Assembly: GCA_030430535.1 (NCBI GenBank)
Contig: JAUIKY010000004.1
Coordinates: 62,001-126,000, forward strand
Direction: 5' to 3'
Source of the DNA: Bacteroidia bacterium
GTDB taxonomy: Bacteria > Bacteroidota > Bacteroidia > Flavobacteriales > Flavobacteriaceae
DNA: 64,000 nt
A model generated the notes under the pieces. The model was not told the origin of the DNA and ran no database searches. It saw nothing but the letters and a program-made list of their open reading frames with translations. This document shows, piece by piece, positions 1 to 9,157 of the stretch. The position numbers and the translations under genes are program-made. The first letter of the stretch is position 1, and each line of letters starts with the position of its first letter.

Positions 1-544
1 AAAAGATGTCGGCACTACGTTGGTACAATTGGCACGATAATTTGCCGTTGGCCACATAAAACTGAAAAAACGCGTGGCAAGGTGGAAGGGCTGCTTTACC
101 ATTGGCCACGTTTTCGCTGAAACTTTTCGATGTGTCTGGCAATACCGAAGGGTTCCACGCAGAAACCAGCATACGTCGGCTATTGGGATTGTTTTTTAAA
201 GTATCGATAACCTCTTTAATTTGGTCGATTTCGTCACTGTTCCAATTGCGCCATTGGTGACCGTAAACCGGACCCAAATCGCCGTTTTCGTCGGCCCATT
301 CGTTCCAGATTCTGACCCCATTTTCGGTAAGGTATTTTATGTTGGTATCGCCTTTTAAAAACCACAATAGTTCATGGATTATCGATTTTAAGTGCAATTT
401 TTTGGTGGTCACCATAGGGAAGCCTTCACTTAAATCGAATCGCATTTGGTAACCAAATACACTTTTGGTGCCCGTGCCCGTACGGTCGCCTTTTTCGTTG
501 CCGTTCTCTAAAACATGCTTTACTAAGTCGTGGTATTGTTTCAT
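1..544 (-). CDS. thyA: Thymidylate synthase, partial (C-terminal end outside the window)
   Basis: Methylates dUMP to dTMP with methylene-tetrahydrofolate in the cytoplasm. 181 codons are visible from ATG at 544 and the frame is still open at base 1, so the C-terminal third is missing. The family landmarks are present: the N-terminal RTGTGT loop near residues 21-26, the HELLWFLKG segment near 57-65, and the catalytic cysteine in LPPCHAFFQ (Cys156). The start has no competing upstream ATG and the N-terminus MKQYHDLV fits the family. The next gene upstream on the same strand would be the secreted protein at 710-4102, about 165 bases away; that gene separates thyA from the nucleoside transporter. 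Confident family call. Confidence 0.95.
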   Translation of the reverse strand, partial: MKQYHDLVKHVLENGNEKGDRTGTGTKSVFGYQMRFDLSEGFPMVTTKKLHLKSIIHELLWFLKGDTNIKYLTENGVRIWNEWADENGDLGPVYGHQWRNWNSDEIDQIKEVIDTLKNNPNSRRMLVSAWNPSVLPDTSKSFSENVANGKAALPPCHAFFQFYVANGKLSCQLYQRSADIF

Positions 545-709
545 GAGCCCATCTTACGTCTTCCCAAAGGGAAGAAACTATTTAAGTTGATAAATAAATT
601 TTGGACTAAATTAAAAATATGTGCAGAATTTTTATGAATTCTAAACAGCATAATATCAAAAGTTATTAACGCTTAAAATTTGAGATGGGATGGTAAATTT
701 TTAAACTTA

Positions 710-3700
710 TTATTTTTTAGAAATACGTTTTGCATAAGTTTGCCCATTATTGGTCACTTTCAATAAATAAATTCCAGAAGGGAAAGCGTTAATGTCAAGT
801 TCTGCATTATTGCTGTTAAGTTTTTTGCTTGCTATTATTCTACCCGTAATATCGTAAATATGTAATTGAGCACCCACTAAAAAATCATCGCCTTCTATGG
901 TAACTTTACTTGAACTTGGGTTGGGGTAAACTTTTAATTTTGATAATGATTCATCTTCAACACTTAATGAAGAACTTAATGTTTGTACCTCTTCCGAATC
1001 CATCAATAACCAACGTTGAATTGTTGCAGAATTTGCAATATTGAATGAACTAGTTGTGGTAACGGAATTATTTGTTGCGGCTAAGGTAGTAGGGAATTCT
1101 TTGGACTCTGGATGGATTATCCAATAACCTTTACCGGTGTACGTTTTGCCTTCAACAGTAACCGTAGATTCTACACGCGCCTGCATGAATTGAAAATAAT
1201 CATTTGCAGCTGGATTTGTTCTTGCGACTGTTCCAAATCCATTGGTCCCAGTATTTTTATAGGTGAAATAGCTTCCCGTGTCAACATTTTTTATCGTGTA
1301 ATAGGAATTGTTCGGATTAAAATCGATATACCACGCGGCTTTGTCATTACTCAATGCCTCGTCTGGAGTCATCATTTCATTCACGAGATTACCTGTGTCA
1401 TTAACCGTTAAAAAGGAAGTGTTTCGCCCCGTTGAAATTCCTTCGCTTTTTATGTAGTATTTAGTATCATCATTTTTCAACTTGAACGTGTATGCAGGCG
1501 TGGCATAGGTGTAGGTTGGGGGTAAACCGTCTTCTCCAAGCGCTTGGTGTACAAGGGCATTGGCTATATATGTAAACTCACTTCCGTTGTCTTCATGTGC
1601 TCCATTAATACCGTAGGGCCACATGTGGACGGAGTCTCCGGTTAAATGACTGCTAGTATCATTATTCAAAAACTGAACAACTGCGTCAGTTCTATCGCCT
1701 AACCAAATACCACCAGAACCTGTCTCCCTTAATGGAGAAGAAGGCCCATACCACATGCTGTGGGTGCCTACGCCTATGGTATGTCCCATTTCATGAAGTG
1801 CGGTGCCAGTTCTCTGGTAAGATTCGTTCGGTCCAAAGGTCATGTAACCTCCATATGAAGCTTCAGCAGTTGGAACTCCCGATGAATAGCCTACCGATAA
1901 ATGATGCCCTTGAATACTGGTGAGGTCGTTGAAATACCCAACAGCAGAAGACATGGCCTCATCAATTCTCGTTAGGATATCACCACTCATGCCGCTTCTT
2001 AGCGAATAAGTTACTGTTCCTTTTGGGATTGTGATGAATTTAACTACCTCTCCATAGCCTACGGCATTTCCATTGGTTAAGGCATAAGCCCTCATGTAAT
2101 AAATAGTAGATGGTTCTAGGTTTTCAATATGATAGATATTCCCATTATTACTAAAATATTTTGTAGTTCTATTATCCGTAATAGTAGGCTCATTATGTGT
2201 ACTCCAACAAAACCCATGTTCTTGAAGCGATGAAAGCGGTATTCCTGTAATGGTGCTTCGGCCAAATGCCATAGTAGCGCCCCTTGCGTAATTCGGATTG
2301 GTAACAACTGTTGGAGCGGTATCTGTTGGGTTTGCCAACTGGTATTCAAAAATGGCCAAATTTAAATCTTCAATGGCATCATTGACAACTTGAGTGCTTG
2401 CTGATAAGGTGTTATTTGTAGTTGTGGCTGAATCAATCGCATCTTGTAATGTTGCAGCTTCGTTGCCACTGCCATCTCCATAAATGATTGTTGCTTCATC
2501 AATTGTATCTTGTAAGTTGTTATAAGAATCAATAGAAACCTGAGCTGCATTTGTAGCATCTATCAATTGTTGAATAACATTGGCGATTTCCTCTTGTGTA
2601 GCGGATGAATTTGCTATGGTTTGTTCTCCAGAATCTATTGCATTAACAAGATCTGTACGACTTGCATCATTCATTTTTTCTGGTAATAATGCGTTTGCAG
2701 TATCGACTAAATCTTGCAGATAAGTTTTTGCGTCTGCAATATCAAAGCCTTTATAGTGTAACCTGTAGTTGTCACAACTAAGCCAATTCCCAGTGGCATT
2801 GTCTGATTTTAAACCAATAGTTACGGTTTCGTTTGTTAAAAAGAAGTCAACCGTTCTATCTTCAAAAATATCTATAGGTGTAGTATCATCGTCGGCAAAA
2901 ATATATGCGCCTGTTTGAGTGCCTCCAGCACCCGACTGTTGAATGTGTCCGGCAGCAACAATGAGGCTATAAAACCCGTTTGGCAACTCGGTTATGGTCT
3001 GTTGAACGCTTACATTTGGAATTTGGTTTCCCGAATTAACCCATCGTTCAACATAAGTATTGCCATCTTTAAGAGGAAAAGCAGTATTTGTTTGAGTGGC
3101 CATTCCATTATTGGCCCAGCCTTCAAAACCTAATTCAAAACTTGGGTTTGTAATTTTGTATGAGATATCGTATGGATTGCTTGGTGATGCACTGTCATAT
3201 TCAAACTGTAAAATAATAGCAGTTAAATTCTCAATAGCAAGCTCAAGTTCTGATGCAGATGATGACTCATTAAGTGTTGTTTTGGCATTTGCTATTCCAT
3301 CCGATAATTCGCTTGAAGGATTTTCATATGCTTCAGCAATATCAATGACAGATTGTAAATTAGCTCTCAATTCTGTTAAAATAAGTTCATTGATATCAGC
3401 AGGTGACAGTTCACGATTATAGATTCTGAAATCAGCAATATTTCCATTAAAGTATGGGTCTGGCCATTGTGATTTTCCTAAATAATTTTGGGTATAATTG
3501 TTTGTTCCGAGGGTTGCGGGAGAATACGCTATGGCTCCCTGTCCATCTAAAACAGAATCCACATAAATTTTTGCTGTATTCCCAGAATAGCTTACAGCCA
3601 CATGAACCCATTCGCCAACAGCCAAGGCACTGCTGCCATCTACAGATACTTCAGTCCCATTGTACTTTATAGCATAACGCACGTTTCCAGAACCTCCTTG

Positions 3701-4102
3701 AGGCGCGAGAAACATATAATTGTCTGTTCCAGAACCAAAATCGAAAATACGCGCCCAAGTAGAATTTCCATTTATATATACCCAAGCCGAAATAGTAAAC
3801 TCCGATAGGCTGCCAAATAAATTACCGGGGGTATTTGTGTTTTCTACTTCAAGGTAATTATTGTCACCACCATCTAAACTTAATGTAGTTTTATAATCTT
3901 TATTGGCAATTGTAGCATTTCCTCTAAGTGTTCCACTGTAGTTGTTTGCTGATTCATCAGAAATAACTCCGTTAGGATCATCGCTAAATGAGTATTGCAA
4001 TACTAAACCGCTGGTTATATCTTGTGAGAATAAGCTGTTTGTGAGAAATAAACTTATTAGTATAAGGTAAAATTGTTTGAATGGAAATGTTTTTATCTTC
4101 AT
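710..4102 (-). CDS. Secreted multidomain protein: LamG, FIVAR-like, putative zinc peptidase, ricin-like, T9SS tail
   Basis: 1130 residues. A signal peptide occupies about residues 1-26 (hydrophobic FYLILISLFLT, cleavage near LFSQ). Residues about 30-235 look like a LamG/concanavalin-type lectin domain. Helical repeats resembling FIVAR modules lie at about 240-300 and 455-590, around a galactose-binding-like beta domain (about 315-450). Residues 597-692 look like a fibronectin-III-like module. HEMGHTIGVGTH at 770-781 is an HExxHxxGxxxH zinc site of the metzincin type, so this is probably a metallopeptidase. Residues about 868-1035 read as a ricin/beta-trefoil-like module, and 1055-1130 is a type IX secretion (Por) sorting tail (KVYPNPSS). 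The protein is therefore probably exported and anchored or released to degrade a polymer; the substrate is unknown. It sits between thyA and the transporter, a position that suggests insertion. Confidence 0.8.
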   Translation of the reverse strand: MKIKTFPFKQFYLILISLFLTNSLFSQDITSGLVLQYSFSDDPNGVISDESANNYSGTLRGNATIANKDYKTTLSLDGGDNNYLEVENTNTPGNLFGSLSEFTISAWVYINGNSTWARIFDFGSGTDNYMFLAPQGGSGNVRYAIKYNGTEVSVDGSSALAVGEWVHVAVSYSGNTAKIYVDSVLDGQGAIAYSPATLGTNNYTQNYLGKSQWPDPYFNGNIADFRIYNRELSPADINELILTELRANLQSVIDIAEAYENPSSELSDGIANAKTTLNESSSASELELAIENLTAIILQFEYDSASPSNPYDISYKITNPSFELGFEGWANNGMATQTNTAFPLKDGNTYVERWVNSGNQIPNVSVQQTITELPNGFYSLIVAAGHIQQSGAGGTQTGAYIFADDDTTPIDIFEDRTVDFFLTNETVTIGLKSDNATGNWLSCDNYRLHYKGFDIADAKTYLQDLVDTANALLPEKMNDASRTDLVNAIDSGEQTIANSSATQEEIANVIQQLIDATNAAQVSIDSYNNLQDTIDEATIIYGDGSGNEAATLQDAIDSATTTNNTLSASTQVVNDAIEDLNLAIFEYQLANPTDTAPTVVTNPNYARGATMAFGRSTITGIPLSSLQEHGFCWSTHNEPTITDNRTTKYFSNNGNIYHIENLEPSTIYYMRAYALTNGNAVGYGEVVKFITIPKGTVTYSLRSGMSGDILTRIDEAMSSAVGYFNDLTSIQGHHLSVGYSSGVPTAEASYGGYMTFGPNESYQRTGTALHEMGHTIGVGTHSMWYGPSSPLRETGSGGIWLGDRTDAVVQFLNNDTSSHLTGDSVHMWPYGINGAHEDNGSEFTYIANALVHQALGEDGLPPTYTYATPAYTFKLKNDDTKYYIKSEGISTGRNTSFLTVNDTGNLVNEMMTPDEALSNDKAAWYIDFNPNNSYYTIKNVDTGSYFTYKNTGTNGFGTVARTNPAANDYFQFMQARVESTVTVEGKTYTGKGYWIIHPESKEFPTTLAATNNSVTTTSSFNIANSATIQRWLLMDSEEVQTLSSSLSVEDESLSKLKVYPNPSSSKVTIEGDDFLVGAQLHIYDITGRIIASKKLNSNNAELDINAFPSGIYLLKVTNNGQTYAKRISKK

Positions 4103-4312
4103 TAGTTCTTAGTTAACACTATTAATTTATAGTAATATTAGCTGTTTATATAGTTTAATTGGTGTGCATAATACTGTAAAATAATTGATAATTATGAAAA
4201 GGGATGAGGTACAAATCAGCAAAAAGTAGTGTAGAAAATGTCCATTTTACTGGAAATTTTGCCTTTTGAAGATAGGATGGCGAAAATAGGTTGGATCTAA
4301 GTTAAGAGGTCC

Positions 4313-5836
4313 TTACCCGATGATCATTCCGGCGATGGTGGCCGATATCAAAGACGCAATCGTGCCGCCAATAAGTGCTTTCATTCCAAATCTGGATAGT
4401 GTTTTTCGTTGCCCAGGCGCCAGCGAGCCAATACCACCAATTTGAATGCCAATGGAAGCGAAGTTGGCAAATCCGCATAGCATGTAAGTGGCCATGATAA
4501 TGGATTTTTCGTAGGTTAAGTGAATGCTGCTTGTGGCATTTTTTAAGTCGGCCAATTGAATGTAGCCAATAAATTCGCTAGCAGCCAATTTTATGCCCAG
4601 CAACTGCCCCATGAGGGCCATGTCTTCTTGAGCTACGCCCATGAGCCACATTAAAGGTGCAAAAATGTAACCGAGTATAAATTCCAATGAAAAACTATCA
4701 TAAGAGGTGTTGCCCGCAATCCAAGTGTTTAACGTTGACCAATCGCCAATCCAACCCAGAATACCGTTGAACATAGCTATAAAAGCCACAAAAACCAAAA
4801 GCATAGCCCCCACGTTTACGGCCAATTTTAGGCCTTCGGTAGTACCGTTGGCAATGGCATCCAAAAAGTTGGAACCTATTTTTTCCTGTGATACCGCAAC
4901 ATCGGTATTCACGTTTTGGGTTTGTGGGTAAAGAATTTTGGAAATGACGATAGCACCCGGGGCAGCCATTACCGATGCGGCCAAAAGGTGCTTGGCATAA
5001 AACAAACGCAATAGGGCATCGTCGCCTCCCAAAAAGCCAATATAGGCTGCTAACACGGCTCCGGCTACGGTAGCCATGCCTCCAATCATCACCAAGAGCA
5101 TTTCGCTCTTGTTCATTTTTTCTAAATAGGCCTTTATTAAAAGAGGCGCTTCGGTTTGCCCTAAAAAGATGTTTCCGGCTACGCTTAAACTTTCAGCCCC
5201 AGAAATTTTCAGAGTTTTTGAAAGCAGCCAAGCCATGGCCTTTACCACTTTTTGAATGATACCTAAATAGAACAGTACCGAGGTTAAAGCTGAAAAGAAT
5301 ATAATGGTGGGTAATACCTGAAAGGCGAAAATAAATCCGAAGGTGTCCATATCGACCACCAAACCTTCAAAAAGAAATTTGCTGCCCGCTTTGGTAAACT
5401 CCAAAATTTGAACAAAAAGTCCGCCAATAAATTCAAAAACCGATTTGATGAAATCAACTTTTAAAACGCCAATGGCAATGAGCAGTTGAAAAGCCAAACC
5501 AATACCAACTATTTTCCAGTTTATAGCCCTGCGATTACTGCTAAAAAGGAATGCCAAAAACACTAAGGCCGCCATGCCTAGCATACCGCGCCAAAGGCTG
5601 TTTATTGAAAACCCTTGACTGGGGATGATTTGTGCTTTAGCAAGAATTTCGGGAGTTGTTTCGGCAACTGCTGCCGTCTCGTTATTTTTCGAAATTTGAG
5701 TTAACGAATCGGGTTGCGTTTCAACCAGCGAAACAGATTGAACGACAGGGGCTAAAGTGTCGTTGTTTTTATTTTGAGCTGAAATGTGGGCAGTAAGTAA
5801 AAAACAGACAGCAAAAAATAAAAACAACTTTTTCAT
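4313..5836 (-). CDS. Concentrative nucleoside transporter (NupC/CNT family) with an N-terminal signal-peptide extension
   Basis: 507 residues, inner membrane. The core from about residue 80 on has the multiple membrane segments of the CNT (SLC28-like) family, including the conserved GQTEAPLLIKAY segment, GGMATVAG and the C-terminal AASEFIGYIQL and CGFANFASIGIQIGG blocks. It should import nucleosides with Na+ or H+. Odd point: residues 1-20 form a signal peptide (FLFFAVCFLLTAHISAQ) followed by about 60 polar residues before the first transporter helix, longer than the roughly 400-residue bacterial NupC. The gene lies 15 bases downstream of the bifunctional nuclease family gene and is probably cotranscribed with it; with thyA nearby it fits nucleotide salvage. 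Confidence 0.9.
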   Translation of the reverse strand: MKKLFLFFAVCFLLTAHISAQNKNNDTLAPVVQSVSLVETQPDSLTQISKNNETAAVAETTPEILAKAQIIPSQGFSINSLWRGMLGMAALVFLAFLFSSNRRAINWKIVGIGLAFQLLIAIGVLKVDFIKSVFEFIGGLFVQILEFTKAGSKFLFEGLVVDMDTFGFIFAFQVLPTIIFFSALTSVLFYLGIIQKVVKAMAWLLSKTLKISGAESLSVAGNIFLGQTEAPLLIKAYLEKMNKSEMLLVMIGGMATVAGAVLAAYIGFLGGDDALLRLFYAKHLLAASVMAAPGAIVISKILYPQTQNVNTDVAVSQEKIGSNFLDAIANGTTEGLKLAVNVGAMLLVFVAFIAMFNGILGWIGDWSTLNTWIAGNTSYDSFSLEFILGYIFAPLMWLMGVAQEDMALMGQLLGIKLAASEFIGYIQLADLKNATSSIHLTYEKSIIMATYMLCGFANFASIGIQIGGIGSLAPGQRKTLSRFGMKALIGGTIASLISATIAGMIIG

Positions 5837-5851
5837 ATAAGAATATGGAGT

Positions 5852-6472
5852 TTATTCCCGTTTAGAGATTTCGTCACGAATATGGGCCGCTTTTTCGTAG
5901 TCTTCCTTGGCTACGGCATCGTCCAGCATTTTTTGAAGCTCGTCTAACGTTTTGCTTCTTAGATTTTCTTTGGGCGATTCGGGCTCCAATTCCTTGGCTA
6001 CCATTTCGTCCATTAAAATGCTGTCTTCCGTACTTTCTTCTTCTTCCTTTTTAGGATTCACTTTAAGGTAGATACCGGCTTTATCGAGAATGTTTTTGTA
6101 TGTAAAAATAGGTGCCTGAAAACGCAGTGCCAAAGCAATGGCATCGCTGGTTCTGGCGTCAATAATTTCTTCAATTTTATCGCGTTCGCAAATTAAACTG
6201 GAATAAAAAACACCATCAACCAATTTATGGATGATCACTTGTTTTACCACGATTTCAAAACGGTCGGCAAAATTTTTAAAAAGATCGTGTGTTAGTGGTC
6301 GCGGCGGACTAATTTCCTTTTCTAAAGCTATAGCAATAGATTGCGCCTCAAATGCGCCAATGACTATAGGGAGTTTACGGTCGCCATCCACTTCATTTAA
6401 AATTAAGGCATAAGCACCATTTTGGGTTTGGCTATATGAAATGCCTTTGATATTTAATCGTACTAAACTCAT
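5852..6472 (-). CDS. Bifunctional nuclease family protein (DUF151/BFN) with C-terminal UVR motif
   Basis: 206 residues from ATG 6472. An in-frame ATG exists at 6490, but MSLVRLNIKGISYSQ is the usual N-terminus of flavobacterial homologues, so the inner start is preferred. Residues about 1-135 carry the BFN domain (LPIVIGAFEAQSIAIALE, then the RTSDAIALALR motif). The last 30 residues (DELQKMLDDAVAKEDYEKAA...) form a UvrB/UvrC-type helical motif, a combination usual in Bacteroidota. The acidic middle (about 138-165) is a linker. The biochemical role is uncertain: the family is named for a plant nuclease, and bacterial members are poorly characterised. Cotranscribed with the downstream nucleoside transporter. 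Confidence 0.85.
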   Translation of the reverse strand: MSLVRLNIKGISYSQTQNGAYALILNEVDGDRKLPIVIGAFEAQSIAIALEKEISPPRPLTHDLFKNFADRFEIVVKQVIIHKLVDGVFYSSLICERDKIEEIIDARTSDAIALALRFQAPIFTYKNILDKAGIYLKVNPKKEEEESTEDSILMDEMVAKELEPESPKENLRSKTLDELQKMLDDAVAKEDYEKAAHIRDEISKRE

Positions 6473-6648
6473 AATTTTTTCAAAACGCAAAGAACTGTTT
6501 AAATTAGAACTTTACCAAGTGCCAAAGCACAATTATGTATAAAATGCTAATTTAAGCAGTTAAAAAGGACTATACAATTTATGAAAAAAATAAATGACTC
6601 AATAATTAATACTTAAAAACATAAATTGAAGTCGAAAATCAAGTTTTA

Positions 6649-6791
6649 CGTCAGTTCGAGTGGATTTTCGATTGAAATGAAGAAAATTTGTATCGAGAAC
6701 TATGGGGGGTTAATTACCTAAAAGTTCTCGATACGATTTTTCGTTCTACTTCGACAAGCTCAGCAACCACTCAAAATCACTCGAACTGACG
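6649..6791. repeat. Long imperfect inverted repeat between etfA and the BFN gene
   Basis: The outer arms CGTCAGTTCGAGTG and CACTCGAACTGACG are exact complements. Inside them GTATCGAGAACTA and AGTTCTCGATAC also pair, giving a hairpin of about 140 bases. The right arm includes a CTTCGACAAGCTCAG stretch, typical of dispersed flavobacterial intergenic elements. It lies just downstream of etfA, fills the 334-base gap and may stop transcription, but it has no clear T-tract. I see no gene in this gap. Confidence 0.7.
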
Positions 6792-6824
6792 AATTAATCA
6801 AAAAACACAACTGCTTAAGCTGTT

Positions 6825-7784
6825 TTATTGTTGCGCTTTAAAAGCTTTTAGTTTCTCAATGAGTTCAGGAACCACTTGAAAGGCATCGCCAACCACTCCG
6901 TAATCGGCGGCTTTAAAGAATGGCGCTTCAGGGTCGGTGTTGATCACTACTTTTACTTTTGAAGCGTTGATACCCGCCAAATGCTGGATGGCACCCGAAA
7001 TACCAACGGCGATGTAAAGGTTGGCCGCTACGGGTTTCCCGGTTTGCCCAACGTGTTCGCCATGGGGCCTCCAGCCTAAATCGGAAACCGGTTTCGAGCA
7101 GGCAGTTGCTGCACCCAATACTTCAGCAAGCTCTTCAATCATGCCCCAGTTTTCAGGCCCTTTTAAGCCTCTTCCGCCAGAAACCACGATTTCGGCATCG
7201 GCAATAGTCACTTTATCGGTGGCTTTGTCAACCGATTCCACATTCACGGTCAATTCTGGAATGGCAGGCGCAAAGTCTTCCGCGGAAGCGCTACCACTAT
7301 TTTCAACCAATCCGAAGGCGTTGTTTGAAACACCAACAATTTTTACATCGGTATTGATTTGTGTGTTTTCAAAAGCTTTGTTGGTAAACGCCGAGCGTTT
7401 AACGGTAAACGGACTCGTGCTTGAAGGCGCAGCCACCACATTGGAAGCGTAACCGGCATTTAAACCAACTGCTAAAAGCGGAGCCAAATATTTGCTATCT
7501 GCACTAGAGCTTACTACCACAACCTTGCTGCCTTCCTGTTCGGCAGCTTGTTGTATGGCTGCAGCGTAGGCTTTGGCGTTGAATTTATTTAATTGCTCGT
7601 TACTTACTTTTAAAACTTTATCTACACCATATTTGGCTAAGGCCGAAGTATCATTATTGTTTATGGCAACGGCGGTAACGGACGTTCCTAATTGGTCTGC
7701 CACGGCCTTGGCGTACGAAGCTACTTCAAAAGCCGCTTTTTTAAATGTACCTTGTTCTGATTCTGTATATACTAAAACTGACAT
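6825..7784 (-). CDS. etfA: Electron transfer flavoprotein, alpha subunit
   Basis: 319 residues, the usual length. ETF alpha carries FAD and, with EtfB, passes electrons from acyl-CoA and other dehydrogenases to ETF-quinone oxidoreductase. The C-terminal FAD-binding domain (about 195-319) is clear: VVSGGRGLKGPENW, PVSDLGWRPHGEHVGQTGKPVAANLYIAVGISGA (read in pieces) and INTDPEAPFFKAADYGVVGD. The N-terminal half is the adenine-nucleotide-hydrolase-like fold shared with EtfB. Start MSVLVYTES is typical. It follows etfB on the same strand after 127 bases that contain a dispersed repeat, and the two are probably one transcript. Confidence 0.96.
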   Translation of the reverse strand: MSVLVYTESEQGTFKKAAFEVASYAKAVADQLGTSVTAVAINNNDTSALAKYGVDKVLKVSNEQLNKFNAKAYAAAIQQAAEQEGSKVVVVSSSADSKYLAPLLAVGLNAGYASNVVAAPSSTSPFTVKRSAFTNKAFENTQINTDVKIVGVSNNAFGLVENSGSASAEDFAPAIPELTVNVESVDKATDKVTIADAEIVVSGGRGLKGPENWGMIEELAEVLGAATACSKPVSDLGWRPHGEHVGQTGKPVAANLYIAVGISGAIQHLAGINASKVKVVINTDPEAPFFKAADYGVVGDAFQVVPELIEKLKAFKAQQ

Positions 7785-7803
7785 AAAAATTTCTTAAATT
7801 TTT

Positions 7804-7902
7804 TCCTGAACTCGTTTCAGGAACTCATGAATATTCTTCTATCTTTTTAAATGATTCCGAAACAACACTTCGACTGCGCTCAGTGTGACAGTTCGGAATG
7901 AT
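7804..7902. repeat. Dispersed intergenic repeat between etfB and etfA
   Basis: Two dispersed modules lie side by side: a small hairpin CCTGAA-ctcgt-TTCAGG at 7805-7821, and AACAACACTTCGACTGCGCT followed by CAGTGTGACA (7860-7890). The second module recurs in opposite orientation at 18689-18719 with one mismatch in the core. It separates two genes that are normally adjacent. Confidence 0.65.
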
Positions 7903-7911
7903 GTAGTGGTC

Positions 7912-8658
7912 TTAAATCACTTTTGCTTCGTTGTGAAGTAAGTTTACCAATTCGTCCAAGTTATCGGGCTCTACTAATTTTACTGCACCCTTTGGAGCTG
8001 GCTTTTCGAATGAAACCGAATTCGTTTCTGGTTCGGCATCAACAGGACCTACTACGTTCAACGGTTTTTTTCTGGCCATCATAATACCTCGCATGTTAGG
8101 AATGCGAAGATCACTTTCTTCAACCAATCCTTTTTGTCCGCCAATAACCAATGGAAGTGCTGTAGAAACGGTTTCCTTTCCTCCGTCAATTTCCCGTGTG
8201 GCTGTGGCCGAAGTGCCTTCCACTTCCAAACCAATACAATTATTCACAAAATTGGCGTCGAGTAATCCGGCAATCATACCTGGAACCATGCCACCGTTGT
8301 AGTCGATAGACTCTCGCCCGGCAATAACCAAATCGTAAACGCCTTCTTTCGCTACTTTAGCTAATTGTTTGGCCACCGAAAAGGCATCGGTAGCTGCTGC
8401 GTCTACGCGAATAGCTTCATCGGCACCAATAGCCAATGCTTTACGCAGCGTAGGTTCGGTTTCTGGACCGCCTACGTTAACTACGCTAACCGTAGCGCCT
8501 TGTTTTTCCTTAAACCACATGGCTCGGGTCAATCCAAATTCGTCGTTCGGGTTAATAACAAATTGTACGCCGTTGGTGTCGAACTTGGTGTCGCCATCGG
8601 TAAAATTGATTTTTGATGTGGTGTCGGGAACATGACTGATACACACTAATATTTTCAT
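7912..8658 (-). CDS. etfB: Electron transfer flavoprotein, beta subunit
   Basis: 248 residues, normal length. Partner of EtfA in a soluble heterodimer that holds FAD and AMP and collects electrons from dehydrogenases of fatty-acid and amino-acid breakdown. Characteristic stretches: MKILVCISHVPDTTSKI at the start, the AIRVDAAATDAFSVAKQLA region, GRESIDYNGGMVPGMIAGLL, and the ETF-beta signature around VEESDLRIPNMRGIMMARKKPL (about residues 175-197). It is divergent from pdhB with a 499-base intergenic region that carries a plausible pdhB promoter and a small palindrome. Confidence 0.96.
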   Translation of the reverse strand: MKILVCISHVPDTTSKINFTDGDTKFDTNGVQFVINPNDEFGLTRAMWFKEKQGATVSVVNVGGPETEPTLRKALAIGADEAIRVDAAATDAFSVAKQLAKVAKEGVYDLVIAGRESIDYNGGMVPGMIAGLLDANFVNNCIGLEVEGTSATATREIDGGKETVSTALPLVIGGQKGLVEESDLRIPNMRGIMMARKKPLNVVGPVDAEPETNSVSFEKPAPKGAVKLVEPDNLDELVNLLHNEAKVI

Positions 8659-8727
8659 GGTGAATGGTATATTAAAATCTCTTATTTTTTCAGGTTACGA
8701 AGTTAATTATTTTATTCTGAATATTTG

Positions 8728-8741
8728 CTATGCGTGCATAG
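8728..8741. promoter_or_regulatory. Short palindrome upstream of etfB (possible operator)
   Basis: CTATGC-GT-GCATAG is a perfect 6-bp inverted repeat with a two-base centre, about 70 bases upstream of the etfB start in the etfB/pdhB divergent region. The position suits an operator, but no regulator is known here and short palindromes occur by chance. Confidence 0.3.
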
Positions 8742-9009
8742 TATTTTTTAAAAAATTGTACGTTGTTTTTACGAAAACCTCATTTGGCTTTATAGGTGTT
8801 AGTGATTTTTAACTTTTTTTAAAGTGCTTGTTTCTACAATTTTTTCAGGAAGAATTACCCTTGTTTTTTAAATATTAAGGAGGCGGCAATGTTAGAAATA
8901 TAGAATAAGTATAAAACTCTTGTAAAGTAATTATATTTCAGTAAAAAGGGAATTTGACCATAAAACCGTAAAAAAATTACGAGAATTAATGCGAATTAGA
9001 TACCAAGTT

Positions 9010-9044
9010 TTTGCCAAGTTTCTAATGAATAATTACTATTTTTG
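9010..9044 (+). promoter_or_regulatory. Predicted Bacteroidota promoter for pdhB
   Basis: TTTG (9010-9013), 23 bases, then TATTTTTG (9037-9044), which matches the Bacteroidota -33/-7 consensus TTTG/TAnnTTTG at the long end of the allowed spacing. Transcription would start near 9050, giving a leader of about 108 bases before the pdhB start. Confidence 0.5.
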
Positions 9045-9157
9045 CTTTTCGAAAAAAATACACTTAATGAAACATCCATAACTAAAAATTTGGCATTATT
9101 GCTAAATTAATGGAGTGGGTGTTACATGTGACCGTTGAAAAACAATAGAAAAAACAC

